Below, piece by piece: positions 1-10,154 of a stretch of DNA of 64,000 nucleotides. Origin of the DNA: Anticarsia gemmatalis. Its lineage: Eukaryota; Arthropoda; Insecta; Lepidoptera; Erebidae. Below the pieces are notes generated by a model. The model was given only the letters and a program-made list of their open reading frames with translations. It was not told where the DNA came from and made no database searches. The stretch's first letter is position 1. Each line of letters starts with the position of its first letter. The stretch spans positions 10,257,501-10,321,500 of the forward strand of contig NC_134765.1 of the NCBI RefSeq assembly GCF_050436995.1, read 5' to 3'. Both the position numbers and the translations under genes were made by a program.

Positions 1-413
1 AGCAATAAAGTATACTATTATATCGTCAGTACTCAATTATAATGAGTAAGTATTATTTTTCATAACTTTTGAATGTTTCGTGTTGCAAGTTTATTATATG
101 GCTGTGATCACAATTATTTGTGATTCAGTGCAATTTGCCGGTGCCGGAACGTCAGGTATATTGTTTAGCTAGTTTGAGACTAAATAGGTAGTATTATATA
201 ATTTTATTAGCCTTTAATCCCGTTCTTGTTTTTACAAGTCGATGAAACATCTGTCTGAAAAGTCATCTTTAATTTATAATGAAGATAATTTCTTAAGATA
301 AAGAGATAAAAGATCAGATGTAGGGCGATACGGTTTAGTTGGAAAGGAATTTTAAGATAAATAATTAATAAAGGTGACTGACAATTTCTCCTTGTGCTTG
401 ACTTTTCTTTTTT
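1..413. other. AT-rich intergenic DNA, nothing recognised
   Basis: I see no exon-like reading frame or RNA gene here. The stretch ends at a Helitron. Confidence 0.4.
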
Positions 414-665
414 ATAGCTGACCCGCGCAACTTCGCTTGCGTCACATAAAAGAGAATGGGTACAAAAATTCCCCGTTTTTGTAAATTCTTTTATTGCTAC
501 TCTGCTCCTATTGGTCGTAGCGTGATGATATATCCTCTCGCCTTCCTCAATAAATAGGCTATCTAATACTGAAAGAATTTTTCAAATCGGACCAGTAGTT
601 CCTGAGATTAGCGCGTTCAAACAAACAAACAAACAAACTCTTCAGGTTTATAATATTAGTATAGA
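414..665 (-). mobile_element. Non-autonomous Helitron, family A
   Basis: Reading the - strand, the copy starts TCTATACTAATATTATAAA, runs through a short GTTT-repeat and the family-A body, and ends in the CGCAA-GCGAAG-TTGCG hairpin followed by GGGTCAGC. The terminal CTAG is mutated (ATAG on the + strand). At least ten close relatives occur in this window. It has no coding capacity, so it would depend on a RepHel protein supplied elsewhere. Confidence 0.85.
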
Positions 666-1251
666 TGTAGTAGGTATGCTGTTTTTAGTGTTTTGCTTTT
701 TTAATATCTCTCGCAACATAACATTTGAAATACTTCTAGTATTCGATTTTTTATTATTTTAAACTAAACCACTGTCGTATAAAAACGTCAGTTAGGTTTT
801 TGAATCAATTTTTAACGATTTTTTTTGTTTAAACAGATAAACATTTTAATTTATTATTTAGTTTAATAGCGATCTCGATTTTTCGTACGTCAATTATATA
901 AATTTTTAAACTATATGTACAATAAGTATTCAATTTATTATGTAAACGATATAAGGTAGCATAGCATATCTTTTAACGATACAGTTAGGTTAGTAATAAA
1001 ATCATTTTTATTAATTTCTAAACAACCAAAAATTTGCTCAAACAGTCAAAAGTATCAAATACTATGATATCAACAACACGGCACTGCGAGAGGCAACAAA
1101 AACTCCATGTTGCATGGCGCGAAGAAAAACCGTGGAAACGATGGAAAAACACCGCTCACACTGAGATACAAGAAAAACTAGATCGACTGTTGTGAACTAT
1201 CGTTTTTATACATTTAATTAGCTATACGTGACACTGGATTCTTCACGTAAA

Positions 1252-1460
1252 TCTTTATATATATAATTCTTCTGTAAGTGTGTATGTCACTGAACTTCTC
1301 TTAAACGACTGGACCGATTTTTATGAAATTTTTTGTGTATTTTCAAGGGGATCTGAGCATGGTTTAGATTCACAATTTTGTCCGCTGGACAATGTTTTTT
1401 TTATTAATTTTTAATTTATTAGTAACGTGTAGACAGGACAACGTCTGTCGGGTCCGCTAG
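1252..1460 (+). mobile_element. Non-autonomous Helitron, family B
   Basis: The element runs from TC (flanked by A) to CTAG (flanked by T). A short hairpin (GACAG/CTGTC) lies just before GGGTCCGCTAG. The start, with TTCTTCTGTAAGTGTGTATG, differs from family A, so this is a second Helitron-like family. It is non-coding. Confidence 0.65.
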
Positions 1461-1848
1461 TTTATATCTAAAGTTGACTGGTAGAAAATGTCCCTGGCAT
1501 TAAGTCCGCCTTTATACAAATTTGTATATTAAGATTAAATAAATAAATGTATCAAATTGGAAATATTACAATCGAGCTTGTAGAAAAAGAGTTGGGATAT
1601 TAAGTTTTAAAATTAACTTGTATTTTTGGTTGTGGTTTCAAAGTTTATTACATTTTTAGTTAGTGTATTTGATACTGTTTTGTGGCTCAATTGCTTAGTT
1701 AGTTGTGATGAAATTAAATTTAACATAAATCATACGTGAATTGTGCCCGAAAGAGTATTATTTTAAGTATTAATAAATACATGTAACATGAAAGGTCGGA
1801 CTTTTTTTCGTTTCAAAAAACTTAAGAATGGTAGAGACTTTTTCCAAA

Positions 1849-1879
1849 TCCATACTAATATTATAAATGCGAAAGTAAC

Positions 1880-1918
<39 letters not shown>

Positions 1919-2333
1919 GCTACTCAATCCCGCCTAAACTACTGAACCAATTTGCATGAAATTTGGTATGGAGATATTTTGATACCCGAGAAAGGACATA
2001 GGCTACTTTTTATCCCGGGAAAATGACGCATTTCCCGGGAAAAATCCAGTTGGCGAACGAAGTCGCGAATATTCAATATTATAATGACACTGAATTAACA
2101 AAATTCCCTTGTCATGGCAACTGTTTTAATGGCGGATATGCCTTAGCGCGATTTCGTTATAATAAGAGATATAAATGATTTTGAGAATATTTTTCGTGAA
2201 AAACAAGCATATTTTATATCATCACGCTACGACCAATAGGAGAAGAGTAACAGTAAAAAGTGTTACAAAAACGTGGAAAATTATGACCCATTCTCTCTTA
2301 TGTGACGCAAGCGAAGTTGCGCGGGTCAGCTAG
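1849..2333 (+). mobile_element. Composite Helitron (5' half of one family, 3' half of another)
   Basis: The insertion is clean: A, then TC at 1849, to CTAG at 2330-2333, then T. The first 200 bases match the family at 18901-19098, with CATACTAATATTATAAATG, a (CTGT)n run at about 1881-1919 and a degenerate GAAGTCGCG 3' end near 2065. The last 120 bases match family A, including the CGCAAGCGAAGTTGCG hairpin. The middle, 2075-2200, matches neither. It looks like a chimera produced by end-switching or nested insertion. Confidence 0.8.
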
Positions 2334-4470
2334 TTTACTATAAACTATTACGAAGATAAATTTAAAATTTTAAGGAAAATATACTATCAATAAAAAATAC
2401 AATAATTGTTGTTAAGGACTGCTATCTAATTTTGACATAAGTTACTCAAGATCTGTATTAATAAACAACTAAAATTACGACTCGGCATTATTTTTCTTCA
2501 CATATCTTGAAACATGTTCTTAATATTGTAGCCACTATTTCCATAAAGTTATTGATAATAATATTATAATACATTAGTAGCTAACCCATGCACTAAAATT
2601 CCCTGCAGGAGAAGAGCATAGCAAATAACCCGCGCGTTCGCTAAATTTGACGCACCAAGAACTTTATGGCCGACGCGTTAACTGACTGTTTAAGAATGTA
2701 AGTAGATTAACTTTATTTTTCATAAAAGTATATAAAGGTATAAGTAACATTAGAGATCAGTTTTACGGTTCATAGATAAGATTGAGATAACTTATTCTAT
2801 AGATAATGCAACCGCAATGTATGAATAGATGTATCAATATTTTTCCTGGTAATCTTACAAAATAACTATTCAGATATTTTTCTCGTACACTATTCAGAGT
2901 TCTTATCTGAAACCGGCCAAATTATAAGATTCTAAGGTTTATTCTTAGTTATGGCACAGTATAATATTAATTCGGATCCTATGCGTTTGTTTTACTAACT
3001 TTTGATAGCTACACATATAAATAATCTATACCATGCCTAATAAAAGTGTTGGAACTAAATCAAACAATTATTCGTAAATGTACAGCGTTGCGCTCTACAT
3101 TTTGGCTTTTTCATCAAAATACGGACTCTAGCTTACAGAAGAAAGACACTTACTTACTTAACATTAGGTTACTGAAACTAATGATAACATTATCTTGTTC
3201 AAACGCTCATATAGCTTACGAGAATAATAGAGTTTTGGTTCATTTCATAATATATTATGCAGTTACTTTTTTTACGGATTAGTAACGACCTATTCTATAA
3301 GTTAAACATTGCTTAACGAGTGCATAACTTTTAACTGCATGGCGCAAAAATAAACTTAAATTAAGGAAACCACTCTTACATCAACGTGCAACAAAATTAC
3401 GAGTCATTAAACTGAATTGCGTTTTCTTTGAGACGCCGTAAATGCGCTAAAAGGTGCCGCAGTCATTTTAAATTAAGAAAAAAACATAAAACATTAAGAA
3501 ATTAAATGCGTTACGTGACTTACTGGTCCCATTCACATTTCGTCCGATGATCTTATTGGACCCGTTGGGCTGCGGGGCGGCGGGGGTGTGCGGTGCGGGG
3601 GGCGCCGTCCGTCCCGTTTCCTCACCCGGGCTTTCCATATCGCACCTCTCGCTCGCACACATCAACCCGACACCCGCCAATTCGAAAACTTCACAAAAAT
3701 ATTGGCAACTTTTAAAAAAACAACAATTAAAAAAAAATTACATGACAATTAATCACAGTTCGAAATTAGAATTGATATTGGACGTTTCGACAATGGCGTA
3801 TCGAAATCGTATTTTGGCGCTAAAATGAGTAAGGGTAGCCGTGACGTGTGGTGCGTGACGCGCGCGGCACGACTGGCGGCCGCCGGCGGAGCCCTAGTGC
3901 AGCTGCATCGCCCCGCCCAGCACCCCACGCGACCCCTCCACGTGGCCCCACGCTTTCCTTGCCCTCGGCTTATGTAAAAAAACATAGGTCTTGTGTGTGA
4001 GTGTGTGTGTGTTGGTACACTGTTGGTGTGTGTGCAAGGGGCCGAAAGGGTACAAACTTGAGGGTCGACGGGTGATCATTATTGTGTTTTTTTAAATCAG
4101 TCTTGGTCTTATCGATCGTCGTTAGTTTTAAGTTTTCGGTGTTTGAAGGATTCGAAACTTAGGTACAGCTTACAGGAAAAGTCAATAAGGAAGTTGCAAG
4201 ATTAGAAGTTTTACTTTCTTCAATAGTTATCATAACGAAGCAGTTAATATTGTTTTTACTAAGATATTCCAATCATTCACAAACTGCGTGAAGTCTACCT
4301 GCTGAATCACTTTGTTGTCTATTGCTAGAGAACATTATTTTACGAAAAGGAAGGGTAGTCCTAAACATTTCAGGGAGAGTCCTTCAGCACATGGGTACAC
4401 TGAATTCTAAAGGAATATTCAATTCTGTCTTAGTATTTTTCCATACGCATATGTAGTCATTTTTCAGTGT
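2334..4470. other. Intergenic, no gene recognised; two GC-rich patches
   Basis: Most of the stretch is AT-rich without convincing exons. Two GC-rich patches stand out, at about 3545-3680 and 3840-3965, followed by a GT-rich run near 3993-4035. They could be a promoter or an untranslated first exon of a gene outside the window. The reading frames over them are low-complexity and match no family I know. Confidence 0.35.
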
Positions 4471-4477
4471 CATAGCG

Positions 4478-4560
4478 GTTACAGTGGTGTCAGAGTTGCT
4501 ACCGAACTCGTGAGACATGGGTTCGATTTCCATACGGAAATATGTATATTGGTGTAATGT
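4478..4560 (+). repeat. tRNA-like SINE head remnant
   Basis: A box-B-like GGGTTCGATTTCC follows a degenerate box-A region at the spacing of a tRNA-derived SINE. No clover-leaf can be drawn, so this is not a tRNA gene. Confidence 0.4.
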
Positions 4561-5129
4561 AACGCCTTTTAACGGCCATTTTCTTCATACATCATACATA
4601 TTATATAAAGTTACAGCTAAAACCATTGACTTCTAAATATTTGACATTTATTTCAATTCGTGAAGAAACATTTTTTTTTGTAATTTTGAATTTTCCCCTA
4701 TACTTTGGCTTTATTACTTTTGATGAAGAAACTGGCCGTTAGTCTGGTTACCTTGTGTCCATTTGTTTGTAATTTCAGTGTAGGAGTAGTACTTATAAAG
4801 ATAGCGAGTTGAGAAAAGTGATGGGACTATGAGATAGGGTTATCCGTGATTCTTGTCTCTTCTGAGGGAATCTTTTATTACCAGACGTGCCTCTTCAGAC
4901 TACCGTCATCTACTTCCGTACCTATTTATTGAGCAAAATATCTAATCTTACAGTCAAACTGTATCAGTGGTTCTATGGGACATCTACTAAATAACTGTTA
5001 TAAAGATTTTTAATAAATAAATGATTGGCATTTATTGAAGGCGACAAAGTTTGACATAATTTTTCGATCATTTATTTTGCTCAGATTCGTTCAAACAGGT
5101 GAAATAAATACTGTCGCAGAACATAATGG

Positions 5130-5215
5130 ATCATCACGACTGGGATTCGAACCTGGAGCGCTACTTATGTGGTGGTAAGGTGTACACTTCTTTCACCATC
5201 AGTCTACAATTTAAC
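5130..5215 (-). repeat. tRNA-like SINE head remnant
   Basis: The complement contains the box-B-like GGTTCGAATCCCAG and a degenerate A-box half. It is probably a SINE relic. Confidence 0.35.
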
Positions 5216-5284
5216 ACTATTATATTTCAACTATTTTTTGCACCGTGGTAATCAAGAGTAAGATTGAATGGTTACTTTTTGTAA

Positions 5285-5365
5285 CAACAGTTTATCTTTA
5301 TAGCTCAGAGGTAACGTACAAGACCGTTGAAGTTCCGGGTTCAATTCTCCGTCAAGACAGTGTTT
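5285..5365 (+). repeat. tRNA-like SINE head remnant
   Basis: A degenerate A-box (TAGCTCAGAGGTAACG) and B-box (GGGTTCAATTCTC) lie about 35 bases apart. The acceptor stem does not pair, so a functional tRNA is unlikely. Confidence 0.4.
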
Positions 5366-5399
5366 AGTAAGTAAGTCTTAAAATAAATTGTACTAACAC

Positions 5400-7735
5400 T
5401 AACCTGGGCGTCACAAAATCAGGTTTCTTTTTACCTAAATTATATAGTCCATTCTACATTCAAGTCAAAGTAAATTTTCCGATTGATGTCTGCTTTTCAT
5501 TGTAAGTAATATCCAATAACACTAATCTATTACTTTACCAAACTACACCTATCAATCGTCACACGATCGAAGTTACCTCAGGCTGTTACATTCCAAGACA
5601 AATTGCAACAACTCCACCACGAAACTATTAAACTAAACCCGAATTCCCAAAATCTATCAAAACCTAGTACCAAAAAATCACCCAGAATCTAATCCATTTT
5701 GAAACAGGCCGTTATAAAAAACTGAAGCACGCTCGTGTCGGTATCAAATTAAAAATGATAATCAGTTTGCAAAAGCTTAATTCGGTCGAGATGCGAAAGC
5801 GGTCGGTTCTCGGAAACATGTAAAAAAACATAAAACTACCGACCCGACAACGGTATACGACTGATGTTACAAAAAATTCTATATTTCGGGTTAACTGGCC
5901 ACTGAATATGGGTTAATATAATTTTCTTGTGATGTTTGTTTTATTGTTTAAGTGTATTGAAATAACAGCTACTCCCCTATGAGTAAGCGTTTTGAATTAT
6001 TTGCTAAATGCATGTGCATGCACTGAGATAAGAATTAATATTGCTACCAAATGTACTCTGTGATTGCCACTTTAGAAAGTCGAATCTATGACATTCGGGG
6101 CAATCGTAAAAGAGTGATAATAACTAAATAGAGCTTTTCCCCGTAATCAGAGTTTTCAGTGAGTATCTTGCTGTAATTGAATGATGGACTGAAGAAGTTC
6201 TTGTTCGTATTTTCGCTGTTTGTAAAAAAACCGAAAACTCGAGGAAACGTTAAAGACGTGTGAAGAAAGGTAGGTAGGTAGACAGAATAGAAAATGAACG
6301 CTCCAAGCTTCTGATTTCTTTTTATAAAGGTATGTTAAATTATTTTAAATAGATATGAGGATTAAACGTGATTTTGCCAAAATCAAGACACCAAATTTTG
6401 AAACAATAGACAAAACGGTGGCAGCAGTGTAGGTTTTTAAACCTCTTTGATTTTGAATAAAGCTTCATGAGCCATAGACAAAAACCTGTAGTTTACTATC
6501 AGTGATCAAGGAAGTCGTGCATTCAGCCTTTTTCACATAGACACACACAAAAAGGTGGCACCATAGTTTTCCCACAGTGCCGCCGTTACTTTATCATCAT
6601 ATCGACATATTTCTAGCTATCTAGTATTGCGACAACCTTTCACCGTCTCAAGGAAAAACCTACACTGCCTTATGAGTCGGTCGGATATTATTTACAGAAA
6701 AAGTGAGGCCAGGAAAATGGCGGGTGATCTATGCAATTGATGCACCGTTAGTCGTAGAAGCTGATATACGTATTCTATTTCCTAATCTTAATGAAAGAAA
6801 GCTATTATGGCTACTGGCTACTAAACGCAATGGAGGTAAATTAATCTATGAAACGTTCCCTTAAATGCCCTTTTAACTGGTATAGCTTGTGCTAAGGCTA
6901 TCTTTGAATCATATTCCTATAAGAATACATAGAATTTACTATCTTACGATTGTGACCAAATTTTTGTAAGTATTTTCTGGAAAATTATACGTCTTATTAG
7001 AGCAGTACTTTTTGTGAATAACTTATAATAGTAGAATGAAAAGTAATAGTAAGGTTCATTGCCTGATACTTATCACTTCAAGAGAAGGCTTATTAACAAA
7101 AATTGTCATAGCTTATTATGTAGGAAATCAAACATAAAGTTAAAGGAATTTGAAGAAAGTTTGCTTACACGCTCTTCTTACCGCTCCGCTCGTGTTGTGG
7201 CCTCGTTCATACAGTAAAGAGAGTCTCGAATGAGTATTTTCTCACGCTGACCGGCCTCTCGCCTCTCTACATACTAGCTGTTAATTCCACACATAGCTGA
7301 CTAAACATTTTCATATGTTACTCCACGTTTTGTGGTTCACAGGGCTTTCTACTCCCATCGGACGGCATGGTTGATGCTATAGGAAAGTGGTCGCTTCGCC
7401 AAATGAAAAACGTGTAGCGGGGTCAATTGCCGCGTGAAAAGAAAATGTATGTGATCTGTGGATACTTATTTCACTAGATGTTTCCTGATTAGGGTAGGCT
7501 TTGTGGTTTGCAAGATTGCGTGAGAAGAACAGCAAGAGTAGCCGCTGTTGTTTAGTTTACTTTGAACCCTAAAAATTGGTTACAAAATAAGTAAATGGGT
7601 ACTTAATTTATACTCTCAAAATGCCCGAGCTGATTCCTTCACAGTTTTTACATGCTTCGTCGAAATTAAATACAAAATGAAATATTTATAATATTAGGTT
7701 TAAAGCGTCTATAAAAAATATCATTATACATACAC
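5400..7735. other. AT-rich intergenic DNA, nothing recognised
   Basis: There are only short open frames without codon bias or family similarity, and no complete repeat was recognised. Confidence 0.4.
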
Positions 7736-7739
7736 GCCC

Positions 7740-8160
7740 ATTCTCCAAACAAGAATTTCATCGGTAACTTTTTATCGGGCCGCAATTTTCGGAACGCGAC
7801 CATCATTTCGAATCGTTTGCGCGGGAAAAACTATAAAATGGCCGACGGCGTGCGTCCGATGCAAATTGCGCGCGGAAAAAGCTCACAAGCGGTAAAAACT
7901 GAAAGGAACTCATAGTATTTCATCGACGTCGCCAGTTATTGAGCGGGGTTAATGTTTTTGTGTAGATTCCAGTGGTGGCGGCACGGCGACTTTTTGTCCG
8001 CCGCGCGGAGTCTGGGAAGCGCTCGGCGGCAGCTCTCCTCGGGGGCAAAAACCAAACGAGGGCCGCCATAACGCTGCTAACCGACGCAAAAACCTTGCGA
8101 CATACAGATAGAATTAATGCGGCGACTCTTTAATTTTCTTCAAGAAAGCGCGGGAGGAAA
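7740..8160. other. GC-rich patch, possible promoter of unknown gene
   Basis: The GC content rises sharply against the AT-rich surroundings. The patch contains GCGCGGGAAAAA and GCGCGCGGAAAAA strings and the word AAAATGGCCGACGGCG, as in many insect promoters. No exon chain can be attached on either strand. It could also be a distal element of the kinesin gene 2 kb downstream. Confidence 0.25.
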
Positions 8161-9949
8161 TGGTGTAGGTAATGAGTGTTGCCAGACGCAAAAACTATCT
8201 GTATAATGACGTCTCTCATTTATCCAGTTTATTTTTCTGTTCTTGTAGGTAGGATATGTAAAAAGTACTTGATGGAATGTTATAAAAGCGCCATTCCTAT
8301 TAGACACGATTGAGGAATGCTTTATCTAATAAGAAACGGTAGCCATATAATGATCGTCCATTTCTAATGAGACCTCTTTTAAGTAGGTAATCAGTTGTGG
8401 TGGCGAATGCTATTTCTTTAATCTCCGTTGTCCGTTGTTCGTGTGGTTTCCAAGTTAAATAACTTGTTTTATTTCTTTGCATAATCGCATTGTAGGTATG
8501 TACCTTCTTAAGTGCTTAGTTAGTATGTACCTATACGATAACATACCGAAGAAGGGTTAGAAACTCCATTGGGGTAAAAAAAATACTGAAATTGGTAGCT
8601 AACAAAGTTGTAAAAAGAAGAATTCAGACACAGTTCAGAGACGTAGCTTGGTAAACATAGTTCGTAGTTAGATTTTATTTACATAGGTAGGTACTGTATT
8701 GGTTGATCAAACCTTCCGTCACGGTCAATCGAATTGATTTTTCAGTTCTAAATATCTTTTAAAGCAAGAGTTTTACTTTTCATCTTCAAAATCGTGAAAA
8801 CCAATCATATTTCCTAGTAAAATTACATTATTCTTAGGTAAAGATACTTACGCTGCACGTATTCGTAATTCTTCAAATAGCTGAAATAACTTTTTACTGG
8901 TAATTTTATCCTATCTGTAGACAAAATTCTTCGAAATATCAAAATACTATGACATCTCTGTCTAAATCTGAAAAAACAAGCGGGATGGTAAAATCATTTC
9001 AAAAATTGTGCACGACAACGCCATCTATGAATAAGCTCGTAAAATTAACTCACTTAACTACTGGAATACTTCGAATCTTTTTTCATGGTCGAAAATGTTT
9101 ACATAATTATATAAAGGGATCAAGACTCATCAAGCAAGATATTTTTATACCATAAGAAATTAAATAGGTATGACAAGATGTGTAAATGCGAATGAGGCTA
9201 GGTAAGTTTATAAGGAATCGTACCGAGTGGCGTTCTTTGGTCTCTGCCTGTCTGCCTGTATGGGAACAAGGCGTGATTGTTTGTACCTATGTAAGTAATC
9301 AAGAGGGTATTTAGCCGCAGTCTCTGTGAACAGTAAGAAAACAGATAACTGTTTAATAGCAAACATTCTGGTTCCTTTTCTTGAATAATAACTTATCTCT
9401 AAACTCTTTTCTTTCAGGCGCTCGTTTGCAGTCAAACGTACAGAGCATTATCATATCGATTCAAAGTTGTTACCGTCTCGAAGCCGATAAATAAACGCTG
9501 GTTTTGTTTTTTATATGTGGTTAGTAAGAAGTGTAAGAACGTCTTATACTAGCGTAGAATAATACATTTTAGTGCCGACACGTCAAAAATGCCTGTTTAA
9601 AAATAATAGCACATACTTGCAGAATTGTTTTACGCTCCAATTTACTATAGTGTATACGAAACAGTTTAGACTAATTTGATTTAATTAATGATAAAAGAAA
9701 TATAATAACTAGAAACTGGAACAAATTAATATAATTAAATTAATTAAAAATTGTTTTCAAACACAGATATAATGAGAGGACATTGTTTGAATTATAATTT
9801 TGGCATTAAATATTTGTTTGTTACGAATTACAATTTCAATAATAATTAATATATGTTTATTTATATTATTTTATTTGCCGCTCACTGTTTATTTTATCAA
9901 ATATTTTTTATGCTCTTGCGCTTAAAGTTTTTCACGAACCGCGATCGCG
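8161..9949. other. AT-rich intergenic DNA upstream of kinesin-5
   Basis: I find no exon, RNA gene or complete mobile element here. The stretch becomes very AT-rich between 9590 and 9900. Confidence 0.4.
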
Positions 9950-10154
9950 CGACTGTCAATGTCACGTCTCAAAAGACTGCGACCCAAAGTTGAATGGAGA
10001 GACGAGCTCTATCAAATTTGAATTTTGTTTGAAGCCCCACCGTTCAACGGACATCTTGACAATTTGAACTCATTGACGCGTTTTTGTGGATTTATAATTG
10101 AAAAACAATTAGTGTTGTGTTTATTTGTGATTATTTTATGTTTATTGTATCAAG
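9950..10154 (+). promoter_or_regulatory. Probable kinesin-5 promoter and 5' UTR
   Basis: This stretch ends at the kinesin start codon, and its GC content rises at 9940-10010. TTTGAA occurs three times in 52 bases (10017, 10028, 10063). TTYGAA is the CHR element bound by the MuvB/DREAM complex in G2/M genes, which fits a mitotic kinesin. The transcription start was not located. An ATG at 10138 opens a six-codon upstream frame whose stop TGA (10156-10158) overlaps the main ATG. Confidence 0.4.

Noticed and set aside
1881..1919. (CTGT)n array as a CRISPR or satellite
   Set aside because: It is a simple microsatellite within a Helitron; similar short runs occur in related copies. No CRISPR-like spacers exist anywhere in the window.
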